64,000 nucleotides of DNA from Synechocystis sp. PCC 6714 (lineage in GTDB: Bacteria > Cyanobacteriota > Cyanobacteriia > Cyanobacteriales > Microcystaceae): the NCBI RefSeq assembly GCF_000478825.2, contig NZ_CP007542.1, forward strand, positions 248,001-312,000, written 5' to 3'. The notes beneath the pieces are model-generated. The model was given only the letters and a program-made list of their open reading frames with translations, was not told the origin of the DNA and did no database searches. Below, piece by piece: positions 18,178 to 27,274 of the stretch. Both the position numbers and the translations under genes were made by a program. Position 1 is the first letter of the stretch, and each line of letters starts with the position of its first letter.

Positions 18178-18984
18178 ATGATGTTGCCAGAAATTGAACC
18201 AAGACTTGCCATTGCCCAGCAATTGGCCACCATTTCCGGGGAAATACTCAGCCAATATTTTCGCCGCTCCCATTTACAGAGTGGGACGAAAACAGACCTG
18301 GTTTCCGCCATTGTTACCCAAGCCGATGAAGAAGCGGAACAGGCTATGGTAAATTTTCTCCAGGCAAAGTTGCCCCAGGATGGCGTAATTCGGGAGGAAG
18401 GGGAGAATATTACCGGCCAATCCGGCTATACCTGGGTGTTAGACCCCATTGATGGTACTTCCTCCTTTGTGCGGGGATTACCAATCTTTGCTACCCTGAT
18501 CGGTTTAGTTGATGCAGATATGTGCCCGGTGCTGGGCATTGCCCACCAGCCCATCAGCGGCGATCGATGGCAGGGGGTACAGGGGGAACCAAGCAATGTT
18601 AACGGCATCCCCCTAGTTAATCCTTACGCAGAGAGTGAGGTTAACTTAACTTCTGCTTGTATTGCCTCTACTACACCGTTAATGTTTACTGCCCCGGCGC
18701 AACGGCAGAAAATGGCAAATATCTATGACCAATGCCAGCGCACTGCCTTTGGGGGAGATTGTTTCAATTACCTCAGCGCCGCCAGTGGTTGGACTGCTAT
18801 GCCTTTGGTGGTAGTGGAAGCGGATTTGAATTTTTATGATTTTTGTGCGCTAATACCCATCCTAGGGGGGGTCAATTATTGCTTTACCGATTGGCAAGGT
18901 AAAGAATTAACCCCAGAGTCCACCGAGGTTGTAGCTAGCCCCAACCCCAAATTGCACAGTGAAATTTTAGCTTTACTGCAATAA
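18178..18984 (+). CDS. inositol-monophosphatase-like phosphatase, probably histidinol-phosphatase
   Basis: 268 residues with the metal-binding IMPase signature: REEGEN (motif A region), WVLDPIDGTSSFVRG (WxxDPIDGT) near 88, and a late FGGDCFNYLSAASG segment. The fold hydrolyses inositol phosphate, 3'-phosphoadenosine phosphate or histidinol phosphate. It starts two bases after the hisC stop, so HisN-type histidinol-phosphate phosphatase is the most likely role. Genome annotations usually label such genes suhB. The family is certain; the substrate is inferred from context. Confidence 0.87.
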   Translation: MMLPEIEPRLAIAQQLATISGEILSQYFRRSHLQSGTKTDLVSAIVTQADEEAEQAMVNFLQAKLPQDGVIREEGENITGQSGYTWVLDPIDGTSSFVRGLPIFATLIGLVDADMCPVLGIAHQPISGDRWQGVQGEPSNVNGIPLVNPYAESEVNLTSACIASTTPLMFTAPAQRQKMANIYDQCQRTAFGGDCFNYLSAASGWTAMPLVVVEADLNFYDFCALIPILGGVNYCFTDWQGKELTPESTEVVASPNPKLHSEILALLQ

Positions 18985-19017
18985 TTGATCGGTGCTTGAT
19001 TCTGGTGGGGGTGACGG

Positions 19018-19437
19018 GTGCAATTAAGTTTTCAGGAACGTTTGGAGTCCGTTAAGGCCGGTTGCCTGGGGGCGATCGCCTTTGGCCTGGTTTATGCTCT
19101 GGCCTGGCTGGGCAACAGCTACTTTAGCTTACTGACAGCACCGAATTTAGACTGGTTGACCCTGGCTTTGAATGGGGGCAGTGGTTTACTGAGCGGGTTT
19201 TTATTTGCTGTCACCTACCGTTACATCATCCGCCAGGATAACAATGCCCATCTAAGGGACGGAGCCGTCTTAGCTTTTACCTTGGTGCGGAGCGGTGGAC
19301 TGATCGAATTACCCACCACCGAAGATCCCCTGGCGATCGCCATTTTGATGGGGGAAAGTCTGATTAGCTTTGCCGTGGTGCGTTCCACTCTAGATTGGGC
19401 CATGGCCAGGGGATGGCTCCGGCCCTTTAACGGCTGA
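19018..19437 (+). CDS. conserved hypothetical membrane protein
   Basis: 139 residues from a GTG start. Hydrophobic segments lie near 15-35 (AGCLGAIAFGLVYALAWLG), 50-72 and 105-125. I recognise no domain. It is encoded 33 bases after the phosphatase and before the GntR regulator, in the same orientation, so it may be in the same transcript. The function is unknown. Confidence 0.7.
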   Translation: MQLSFQERLESVKAGCLGAIAFGLVYALAWLGNSYFSLLTAPNLDWLTLALNGGSGLLSGFLFAVTYRYIIRQDNNAHLRDGAVLAFTLVRSGGLIELPTTEDPLAIAILMGESLISFAVVRSTLDWAMARGWLRPFNG

Positions 19438-19644
19438 TGGGAATTTTGAGAGTTTTATAGTCAACGAAAATTGATGGGGGTGTGTTGGAAAACTTTGTTG
19501 GCAATAATGGTGATGACCTGGGCAAATTTACCAATGGCTATCAAGATCAAGTCCTCAATGAACCTTTCTCCAGTTGAGGCCGTCTTTAGACCTGGGATGA
19601 AATCCGGACTGAATCTGCCTACTCCTCGTTTACCCTTCCCTAAA

Positions 19645-20676
19645 ATGTTACAGTTCCAAATTCAAAACGACAGCGAAATTCCCGCTTCTAAGCAGTTATT
19701 TGACCAAATCCGTTTTGCGATCGCCTCCCGCCAGTATCATCCGGGGCACCGTTTACCTAGCACCAGACAACTGGCCATGATGACGGGTCTACACCGCAAC
19801 ACCATCAGTAAGGTTTACCAAAATTTGGAAGATGCGGGTTTGGTGGAATCCATCGCCGGTTCTGGAATTTACGTCAAAGCCCCCAGCACCGAGGAGGGTA
19901 TTATCCTCGACGGCCCCCTATTCCGGGAATATCCTGAAGCTAGTCAACTAATCCAAAAAACCATTGACGAGCTGCTCAGCCAGGGGTTAAACCTCTCCCA
20001 AGTCAAAGAACTTTGTTTAGAAACCATCGATTGGCGACTGCGGAGCACCGCTAGGGTCTTGGTCACTGTACCCCAAAGGGACATTGGGGCTGGGCAGCTA
20101 ATTCTCAACGAGTTGGAACAGGCATTGGTAATTCCGGTGCAATTGGTGCCCATGGAAACCCTGAAACAAACCCTATCCGAATTGCCTTCCGGCACAGTGG
20201 TTACCAGTCGCTACTTCCTGGCTGAAGCGGAGTCCATTGCCACTCCCTACGATGTGCGGGTGATTCCGGTGGATATTTACGACTACAGTAAAGAACTAGG
20301 GTTAATCAAAGCCCTACCGGAAAATTCTTGCCTAGGCATTGTCAGCCTTAGCCCCGGCATTCTCACCATTGCGGAAATTCTCATCCACAGCCTACGGGGG
20401 GAATCCCTCTTTTTAAAATCTGCCCTGGTCAGCGATCGCCAGAAGTTGCGATCCCTAGTCCGCACTGCCCGCACCATTATCACCGATCCTGCCAGTGAAC
20501 CCATTGTGCGGCAAGCCATTGAAGCAGAACGCCACGATCTAATCCGGATGCCGGAAATCATTTGCTCCGAGCACTACATTGGCGAAAAATCCATCGCTAT
20601 CCTCAAGCGGGAATTGGGTTTGGGGGAAGAGGAAACGGAGGAGGAAGCAAAGTTTCCTAAAGTGGCCACTGCCTAG
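19645..20676 (+). CDS. GntR-type transcription regulator (Sll1961-like)
   Basis: About 343 residues from ATG 19645. The winged helix covers about 10-75 (SKQLFDQIRFAIASRQYHPG, LPSTRQLAMMTGLHRNTISK), and a C-terminal ligand-binding-like domain without aminotransferase motifs follows. In PCC 6803 the protein in this position (Sll1961) controls photosystem stoichiometry under high light and responds to redox state. The frame is open upstream to 19471, but that extension is not family-like. The C-terminus is acidic (EEETEEEAKF). It lies behind the arsR-hisC-phosphatase run. Confidence 0.83.
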   Translation: MLQFQIQNDSEIPASKQLFDQIRFAIASRQYHPGHRLPSTRQLAMMTGLHRNTISKVYQNLEDAGLVESIAGSGIYVKAPSTEEGIILDGPLFREYPEASQLIQKTIDELLSQGLNLSQVKELCLETIDWRLRSTARVLVTVPQRDIGAGQLILNELEQALVIPVQLVPMETLKQTLSELPSGTVVTSRYFLAEAESIATPYDVRVIPVDIYDYSKELGLIKALPENSCLGIVSLSPGILTIAEILIHSLRGESLFLKSALVSDRQKLRSLVRTARTIITDPASEPIVRQAIEAERHDLIRMPEIICSEHYIGEKSIAILKRELGLGEEETEEEAKFPKVATA

Positions 20677-20703
20677 AATCAACAGAAAACTACAGAGTCG
20701 AGC

Positions 20704-22146
20704 CTAGCGAGTCCTCACCGTCAAAAGTTGGGGAGGGGTGGCATCGGGGGGATAAAGCAGATCCACCTGCACAGTTCTTTCTTCCCCTGGCTTGAGGTCG
20801 AGGGTGACCAAATTTTCCCCTTTTTGACCCCGCCGTTGTACCAAATGGTAGTAACGATTATTAGTTTGGCCCCGGCGATCGGTATAACTAAAGCGCACTG
20901 TGCCCCGGAAAAAGACATTGACCGCAGGAGGCACCAAAAAAGTTAGCTGGTTATTGGGCCCATCATTGAACTTGAGAGGCGTTTCCACCGTCAAGTCAAC
21001 GGTCTGATTGCGGTTAGTGTTGTTCACCAAGGGTAAGCTCAAGCTATATTGCACCCCATAATTACCGTGGGACTCATAGGCTGTGTCCGGGTAACGTACC
21101 GCCATGGGAGCAGACTGATTTTGCCCGGTGCCCATGCGACCTCCTTCCAAAGCACTAATGGGATAGGAAAAACCCTGCCCCGGTTCGGGAATGGCTAGCT
21201 TTTGGCTGTTGTCATCGGTGATGGTGGCCTGCCACTGGGAGCCAATGGAAACCCCCGCCACCCGACTATAGATACGACGTTGGGTATTGCGGGGAATGCG
21301 GTCCCTGGGTTGCATCAGGTTAGCGGTTTTGAGCAAATTTTCCCAATCCGCCAAACGAGGAACCTGTTCTGCGCCAAAGCCATCCTGGGGAGCGTACATG
21401 GCCATACTGGCCGCATGAATCGGGACGTTGGTGTTGAGACGTAAATAGGCGGAAAAACCATTGCGGGGTAGTCGAATCGGCGGCGGTTGACCCGGCACGG
21501 GGGTATAGTTCACCGGCAAAGGCTGATTAATTAACATGCGACTTTGGCCAGCGGGAATGATGAATTTGTCTGGGTAATCCGTCTGTCTTTTGCCTCGCAG
21601 TACATCATTGGTGACTCGACTACCCGGGCCGGCAAATACATTTCCGTCATTGTTTTCCACCACCGGCGGCAGGTCGATGAATAGAGCGTCGGGGGAAGTA
21701 AGGGAACTAGCCCCCTGGAGAATTTCCACCGTGGCATCCTGCCGACTGCCATTGAACAGTAACACTCCCAAATATAAAGTTCTACCCTCGGGAGAAGCCT
21801 GGACAACGTGGTGGGCAAAGACATCAAACCTACCTCGGAAAGGATGGTTCAAGTGGGCGTAGGGATGGCCCATGCCAATGGAAGGCAACGTTGAAAGAAT
21901 AATGCCTTCGTTGAAAATTAGCTCCGGACTGTTGCTGTTAAAAACGGGAATTTGGTCTAGTTGCCCTGGCAAGGGACGCACTGGCTGCACTATTTTTAGT
22001 TCCTGGGGAGTGCCGCCGGCGTTGGGGGCTGGCTGGATGATCACCGGTGGTGGACTGATGGGAATGGCGATCGAATTGGCCTGGGCAAGAACTAAAGGGG
22101 CAAGCAGGGAAAACATGGATGATGAAGCAGGGCAAAAAACGGGCAA
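20704..22146 (-). CDS. DUF3370 family protein (copy 2)
   Basis: 480 residues with an N-terminal hydrophobic stretch (MFSLLAPLVLAQANSIA) like a signal peptide. It shares PLPGQLDQIPVFNSNSPE, RGRFDVFAHHV, ESHGNYGVQYSLSLPL and the end PPDATPPQLLTVRT with the protein at 4939-6366. It is a paralog with a longer Pro-rich insertion near residue 190 (PVNYTPVPGQPPPIRL). It is probably an exported or periplasmic protein; no function is known. It converges with the GntR gene with a 27-bp gap, and its upstream 207-bp region shows no gene. Confidence 0.85.
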   Translation of the reverse strand: MPVFCPASSSMFSLLAPLVLAQANSIAIPISPPPVIIQPAPNAGGTPQELKIVQPVRPLPGQLDQIPVFNSNSPELIFNEGIILSTLPSIGMGHPYAHLNHPFRGRFDVFAHHVVQASPEGRTLYLGVLLFNGSRQDATVEILQGASSLTSPDALFIDLPPVVENNDGNVFAGPGSRVTNDVLRGKRQTDYPDKFIIPAGQSRMLINQPLPVNYTPVPGQPPPIRLPRNGFSAYLRLNTNVPIHAASMAMYAPQDGFGAEQVPRLADWENLLKTANLMQPRDRIPRNTQRRIYSRVAGVSIGSQWQATITDDNSQKLAIPEPGQGFSYPISALEGGRMGTGQNQSAPMAVRYPDTAYESHGNYGVQYSLSLPLVNNTNRNQTVDLTVETPLKFNDGPNNQLTFLVPPAVNVFFRGTVRFSYTDRRGQTNNRYYHLVQRRGQKGENLVTLDLKPGEERTVQVDLLYPPDATPPQLLTVRTR

Positions 22147-22353
22147 TGCAAATCAGGACGGCCAGATGCATCGAAAAGTGTCGTTTTCATTGCCAATTGT
22201 AGTTCTTCGGTCAGCGTTGAAAAATAGCTGGGGGCACTTAGATAATTTGCACTGTCCTTTGGGCATTGACTAACATGGATTCAACCCAACTAAAATCCCT
22301 AAAGCCGTTTTGCCTCTTGCAACAATGTCTGGAAATTTAACTTGGCTGCATAG

Positions 22354-23826
22354 CTACTGGTTGATGCTGGGGCTGGGTTGGGGTACGAACGGAGCCCGTT
22401 CCCTTTGCGGTGTTTTGAAGCCAAGGTATAGCAGGACGATAAAAATTAGGGGGGCAATGATGGCGATCGCCTTGATGCCTTGATATTCCCGCCGTTGGGC
22501 TGGGGTCATGGCGGCCCATTTAAGTTCCTGGGCACTGGGGGCGTGGGGGCGATGGAAACGGTCAATGGTTTCTTCCGCTAGCCATTGGGTGGTGGATTTG
22601 AAGTTATGCAAAGGAGTGGGCAATAGCTCCAGATAGGTGGCGTTCCGCAGTAGGTCCCCCGCTTTGCCCTGGATGCGTACCCGGTCAAATAAATTGGCCA
22701 CCCCATTGTTCAAACCCAGTTTCATCAACGTGCCCCGTAGTTGGGGATCGGGGCTAACTAAGGGTTTACCATTCTGTACCGCCATCAAATTTTTGGCGAT
22801 CGCCGCCCCCTGTTGGTAGGCAATCTGGGCCAGGGCGGGTTTGGGATTATCTTTTACCGTCACACAGTCCCCGGCGGCAAATACCTGGGGAAAACTAGGC
22901 AATTGCAAGGTACTGGTTACTAAGGGTTGCCCATGGCGATCGAGTTCCTCGGCGGGAATTTGTTCCTTAAGGGTTTTGAGTAGGGGATTAACCGCTGTGC
23001 CGGCGGTCCAAATGGTGGTGCCGGTGGCTAAATGGCGCAGTTCCTCTTCCCCAGTTTCCACAAATTGCAGACTATCGGGGGTAACGCTTTTGACCCCCAC
23101 CCCCAACTTCAGTGTTACTGGTATCGCCCTTGCTTGCAATTCTTCTAGGGCACATCGTTTTAGACCGCTATTCGCATCCCCGGCCAAAATTGCCGGTGCG
23201 TGGTTGACCAAGTAAATCTTTAAATCATTGATGTTGCCCCCCATGGGCACGTACCAACTGGGCAGTAAATCCGCCAGCGTGGCCGCCATTTCCACCCCGG
23301 CCGGCCCAGCCCCGACGATCGCCACCGTCAATAACTTTTCTTTTTCTGCTTGATCTTCGGTGGTTAGGGACTTTTCTAAACAGGTTTTGAGATGCTCCCG
23401 CAGGGCGATCGCCTCGGTTTGGGAACGGAAAGCAAAGGCATATTCTTCGGCTCCCTTAGCCCCCAAATAACCCTGCACTGACCCCACCGCCAGCACCAAA
23501 TAGTCATAGTGTTGTTCTTGGCCGGCATCGAGCACTAACGTTTTTTCTGCCAATTGCACATCGGTTACCCGGGCTTGGACTATATCAATGCCGCTATTGG
23601 CCAACAAATGTTCATAGCTGGGACAAACCACTGACTCTGGCAACTCTTCGGTGAGTAGTTCATAGAGCATGGGCTTAAAGACAAAATTTTCCTGGGGTTC
23701 CACCAGGACGATTGGGCCGGCGTGCTGATGATGGCGCAAATGCAAAGCAGTAAATAGCCCCACAAAACCGCCACCAACAATAACTGTTGTTACTGACGTT
23801 GCCGAATCCGACGAATTAATGGCCAC
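22354..23826 (-). CDS. ndbC: type II NADH:quinone oxidoreductase (NDH-2)
   Basis: 490 residues. Two dinucleotide-binding folds are seen: TVIVGGGFVGLFTALHL near 15 (FAD) and VAIVGAGPAGVEMAATL near 170 (NADH). FAAGDCVTV binds the FAD ribityl chain. A single membrane helix near 455-475 (AIAIIAPLIFIVLLYLGF) anchors the C-terminus. The enzyme passes electrons from NADH to quinone without pumping protons. Length, C-terminal anchor and the neighbouring FAS1 gene agree with NdbC of PCC 6803; the letter is from memory of gene order. Confidence 0.88.
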   Translation of the reverse strand: MAINSSDSATSVTTVIVGGGFVGLFTALHLRHHQHAGPIVLVEPQENFVFKPMLYELLTEELPESVVCPSYEHLLANSGIDIVQARVTDVQLAEKTLVLDAGQEQHYDYLVLAVGSVQGYLGAKGAEEYAFAFRSQTEAIALREHLKTCLEKSLTTEDQAEKEKLLTVAIVGAGPAGVEMAATLADLLPSWYVPMGGNINDLKIYLVNHAPAILAGDANSGLKRCALEELQARAIPVTLKLGVGVKSVTPDSLQFVETGEEELRHLATGTTIWTAGTAVNPLLKTLKEQIPAEELDRHGQPLVTSTLQLPSFPQVFAAGDCVTVKDNPKPALAQIAYQQGAAIAKNLMAVQNGKPLVSPDPQLRGTLMKLGLNNGVANLFDRVRIQGKAGDLLRNATYLELLPTPLHNFKSTTQWLAEETIDRFHRPHAPSAQELKWAAMTPAQRREYQGIKAIAIIAPLIFIVLLYLGFKTPQRERAPFVPQPSPSINQ

Positions 23827-23898
23827 AGTTTTCTATCCCACTGCCGAACAAGTTTCACTATGCCCGGAGGCACTTCCCCTGTAAAGGTAGCATGCAAG

Positions 23899-23937
23899 CA
23901 AAAAGTGGGGCCAATTTCCCAGAAACTGGAACCCCAC
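23899..23937 (-). terminator. intrinsic terminator after the fasciclin gene
   Basis: On the minus strand GTGGGG (23932-23937) pairs with CCCCAC (23905-23910), with an inner CCA/TGG pairing, and five T residues follow. It ends the fasciclin transcript 51 bases after its stop and separates it from the NDH-2 gene. Confidence 0.8.
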
Positions 23938-23987
23938 CCAACAAAATTTAGGCCAAGGATTTTAGATCATTAGACCAGTTAGACCAA

Positions 23988-24530
23988 TTACATAGGAGGC
24001 AGAATTACTTGGTCAATGACATGGATTACACCATTACTGGCATCCACATCGGCGGAAATGACAGTGGCTTTATTGACTTTGACTTTGCCATCTTTAACTT
24101 TGAAGGTGATGGGTTCACCAGCCAGAGATTCCACTTGACCGGATTGAACTTGGGCCGCGGTGATTTTACCGGGGATAACGTGGTAGGTGAGAACTTTCAC
24201 CAATTTATCTTTGTTTTCGGGTAGCAACAGACTTTCCACTGTACCAGCGGGCAGGGCGGCAAAGGCATCGTTAGTGGGGGCGAAAACAGTAAAGGGCCCC
24301 TCAGCGGACAAGGCTTCCACTAAATCAGCGGCCTCGACCGCAGCGACTAAAGTAGTAAAAGCTTCATTGCCAGCGGCAACTTCCACAATGGTCATGCTGG
24401 TTTCCGCGGCGGCCTGGCTGACTACTGCGGGCTTTTCTGTGGTCTCAATTTCTGCCATGGCAACGGTGGGAGCACCGAGGGCGAATCCAGATAAAGCGGT
24501 GACAGCGGCAATTTTAGCGGCAAATTTCAT
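23988..24530 (-). CDS. secreted fasciclin (FAS1) domain protein
   Basis: 180 residues: an N-terminal signal (KIAAVTALSGFALGAPTVAMA) and one FAS1 domain from about 45 to the end. The conserved H1 motif (FAPTNDAFAALPAGTVESLL) and H2 motif (NGVIHVIDQVILPP) are present, as is YHVIPGK. FAS1 domains mediate adhesion in the periplasm or on the surface. In PCC 6803 the corresponding gene is noted as stress- and light-induced. It lies between the exporter genes and NDH-2, all on the minus strand. Confidence 0.93.
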   Translation of the reverse strand: MKFAAKIAAVTALSGFALGAPTVAMAEIETTEKPAVVSQAAAETSMTIVEVAAGNEAFTTLVAAVEAADLVEALSAEGPFTVFAPTNDAFAALPAGTVESLLLPENKDKLVKVLTYHVIPGKITAAQVQSGQVESLAGEPITFKVKDGKVKVNKATVISADVDASNGVIHVIDQVILPPM

Positions 24531-24638
24531 AATTAATGATTCCTTGTGAGAAGATTATCCACCGCTATTATGACAAACTATAAATTTTTGTGAAGAGATG
24601 TTAAGGCAAAATTATCATTGGCACAACACAGAGGGAAA

Positions 24639-25790
24639 TTAGAAAATATCTGCTGGATCAGCGGCTCGCAAACGACCCACGGCGATCGCCCCGGAAATGC
24701 AACACATGGCAATGGTCATAATCAATACAGTTAACGCCCTAGCGGTGGTCATAATTAGCGGTAAACCGGTGGCCCGGGCGGTGTTAGTGTAGAGTATCAA
24801 TCCCAAACCAAAGCTAGGCAAAAAGCCAATCACCGCCAACAATAAGGCTTCCTGGAACACGACCCCCAAAAGATAACGATCGCCGTAACCGATGGCTTTG
24901 AGGGTGGCATATTCCGGCAAATGGTCAGAAACATCGGTGTAAAGAATTTGATAGACAATTACGGTACCGACGATGAAACCCATAGCGGTGCCCAAACCGA
25001 AGACAAAACCGATGGTGGTGCGGGTTTGCCAATAATTTAATTCGTATTGGACTAACTTTTCCTTGGTAAAAATCTGGACATCACCCCCGGTGAGATCCTT
25101 GCGAATTTCTTCGGCCACCCGTTCCGGATCGGCGCCGGGTTTGAGTTGCAAAATGGCCACATCGATGGAAGTACGGTCCCGGTCGGGAAAAAGACGAAAG
25201 AAATTCAAATCACTGGTGATTAAAGTGCCGTCCGCCCCAAAGGAGGAGCCGAGGGTAAATAGCCCTTGCACTTGGATGCGACGATTACCCACCTCTGTGA
25301 AAACAGGGCCATCAGCTGCTAACAGTGCGGGCACCGGGCCAAATTCTTCCCTAGAGTCCTGGTCAAATAGGAATACGTCGGGGCGCTTGATCAAGTCTAA
25401 ATTTTCCCCCACCCCCGGCAGATTGATGGGATTGTTAACGGGGTTAAAACCCATAATGTAAATTTGTCGACTGGCCTTGGTTTCTGGATTTTTCCAACGG
25501 TTGATGTCAATGTAGAGGCTACTGCCATCGTTGACAGCCTTGTTGCCCATGGCTTGGTATAAACGACGGGCCGCAAAGGGGGTGGGATTAACAAAGGTAT
25601 CCGTTTGGGTACTGAGGATAAATAGGTCCCCCTGTAAACTTTCAGGAATGCGAATTGCACTGTCAAATAGGGCATTCTTGAACCCCAGTTGCATAAAAAT
25701 CAACACATCGGCAAAGGCAATGCCGGCGATCGCCGCCAGGAGTCGCATCCTTTCATGGAAAAGCTGGTGCCAGGCAAGGGGAATTTTCAT
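24639..25790 (-). CDS. DevC-type ABC exporter permease
   Basis: 383 residues. An MacB/FtsX-like fold: a first membrane helix near 17-36 (LAAIAGIAFADVLIFMQLGF), a large periplasmic domain and three C-terminal helices (about 260-285, 310-335, 350-375). DevC proteins work with DevB (adaptor), DevA (ATPase) and TolC to export glycolipids or peptides from cyanobacterial cells. Here the adaptor gene lies 27 bases upstream but no ATPase gene is adjacent. The ATPase must be supplied from elsewhere. Confidence 0.87.
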   Translation of the reverse strand: MKIPLAWHQLFHERMRLLAAIAGIAFADVLIFMQLGFKNALFDSAIRIPESLQGDLFILSTQTDTFVNPTPFAARRLYQAMGNKAVNDGSSLYIDINRWKNPETKASRQIYIMGFNPVNNPINLPGVGENLDLIKRPDVFLFDQDSREEFGPVPALLAADGPVFTEVGNRRIQVQGLFTLGSSFGADGTLITSDLNFFRLFPDRDRTSIDVAILQLKPGADPERVAEEIRKDLTGGDVQIFTKEKLVQYELNYWQTRTTIGFVFGLGTAMGFIVGTVIVYQILYTDVSDHLPEYATLKAIGYGDRYLLGVVFQEALLLAVIGFLPSFGLGLILYTNTARATGLPLIMTTARALTVLIMTIAMCCISGAIAVGRLRAADPADIF

Positions 25791-25817
25791 TATGGGGTAA
25801 TGGCTAAAGGCTTAAAC

Positions 25818-27179
25818 TTAATTGCGGGGGGGCGCAGTGATGGAATCCGGTTCAATTTTCACCACCACTTTGGCGTTGCTTAAACCGGCCACGGTTTTGC
25901 TCGCGCTGGGACTGAGGGCAATTTTCACTTCCACCACCCTGGCATCAATGTCGGCGGCTGGGTCGGAGTTGAGCACATCATTTTTGCCAATTTTTAAGCC
26001 AATATCAGTAACTCGACCTTCCAAGTCCCCGCTAAAGCTGTCATTTTCACTGGTGATCCAAGCAGTCTGCCCCGGTTTAACCCGGCCGATGTCATTTTCA
26101 TACACTTCCGCCACCACAATCATTTGGGAGGTAATGCCGAGGTCGAGGATGCCATTGTCATCGCTAACTTTTTCCCCCGGGCGAGTATAAATTTTTAATA
26201 CCTGGGAATCCATCGGTGCCCGCACCACCGCAGTGTCTAACTCAGCTCGGGCTTCCTGGAAACGGGCCATGGCCAGGTTCAACTCCGCCTGGGCCTTTTG
26301 CACATCCACCTGGCGAATTTCCGCAATTTGGGACAGGGTGGCCCGGGCCGACTCCCTTTCCAGCAGCATAGTTTGGGCGTCCTTATCCCGGATTGATTGC
26401 TGTTCCCGGATTTGTTCTTCCAAAGTGGCCTCGGTTTTCATTAACCGAGCCTGAGCTTCTCGCAATCGCTGGTTGCTGGTTTCCAAATTCAAACGCCGCT
26501 GCTCCCAGTCCGCCATGGCGATCGCCCCATTCTCCGCCAAACTGCGATAGCGGCGGTCATCGTTGGCCGCTTGATTTACCTCCGCCCGTAGGCGATCAAT
26601 GGTAGCCTGTTGCTCTAGCTTTTCCCCTTCCAACTGTTTGATTAAATTGGCCAAAGCAGCTTGGTTAACGGCAAAATTCTGTTCTAATTCCGCCTGAGCT
26701 TTACGAACCTGGGACTCCTGGGCGGCTATTTCCCCCCGTTTAGCCCCTGCCTCGATGATGGCCAAATCTGCCTGGGCCACCCGCACCGACTCCTGGGCGG
26801 AAACCACAGCGGCGGCTTTTTGTTCGTAGGAATCCAGCACCGCCACCACCTGGCCTTCTTTTACTTTGTCCCCTTCCCTGACTAAAACTCTGGCTACTTT
26901 CGCTCCGCCAAAGGACCCCGGTGAAGCAGAAAGCTTAATAATTTCCCCCAGGGGAGCAATGCGTCCCAGGGCCGCCACCGGTTGATCTGCCAAAGACTGG
27001 CCTGGGGAGGGGGGCGCGATGGAACTGGAAGCGTTATCTTCCCCTTGGTTGACCCCGGAACGGAGACTGTAAAAAATTATGCCCCCAGTGAATAAAACCC
27101 CCACCACCATGGCCAAAATAATCCAGCGGAGGCTATGGTCAGGGGAGGCAAGTTGTCCAGTCCTAGTCGATTCACCCAT
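25818..27179 (-). CDS. DevB/HlyD-family membrane fusion protein
   Basis: 453 residues: an N-terminal membrane anchor near 18-40 (WIILAMVVGVLFTGGIIFYSL), a first lipoyl half (VARVLVREGDKVKEGQVVAVLD) and a long alpha-helical coiled-coil hairpin about 120-310 rich in Gln, Ala, Glu and Arg. The second lipoyl half and a beta-barrel domain follow (APMDSQVLKIYTRPGEKV). It bridges the inner-membrane DevC permease to an outer-membrane TolC channel. The two genes form a clear pair. Hairpin length is as in cyanobacterial DevB members. Confidence 0.9.
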   Translation of the reverse strand: MGESTRTGQLASPDHSLRWIILAMVVGVLFTGGIIFYSLRSGVNQGEDNASSSIAPPSPGQSLADQPVAALGRIAPLGEIIKLSASPGSFGGAKVARVLVREGDKVKEGQVVAVLDSYEQKAAAVVSAQESVRVAQADLAIIEAGAKRGEIAAQESQVRKAQAELEQNFAVNQAALANLIKQLEGEKLEQQATIDRLRAEVNQAANDDRRYRSLAENGAIAMADWEQRRLNLETSNQRLREAQARLMKTEATLEEQIREQQSIRDKDAQTMLLERESARATLSQIAEIRQVDVQKAQAELNLAMARFQEARAELDTAVVRAPMDSQVLKIYTRPGEKVSDDNGILDLGITSQMIVVAEVYENDIGRVKPGQTAWITSENDSFSGDLEGRVTDIGLKIGKNDVLNSDPAADIDARVVEVKIALSPSASKTVAGLSNAKVVVKIEPDSITAPPRN

Positions 27180-27274
27180 AAGGTAAAAGAGGTCAATAGC
27201 CTGAAAATGCTAAATGAATTGTAACATTTCGATACGGGAGGATTCAGGGCAGGAGGACACAGTTATTGCGCCTT

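Noticed and set aside
19471-19644. N-terminal extension of the GntR regulator
   Set aside because: Extra 58 residues precede the winged helix and look non-coding; ATG 19645 gives the usual start of the family.
24187-24549. 120-residue Ala/Ser-rich frame opposite the fasciclin gene
   Set aside because: A shadow of an Ala-rich coding region; the FAS1 frame has clear motifs and a signal peptide.
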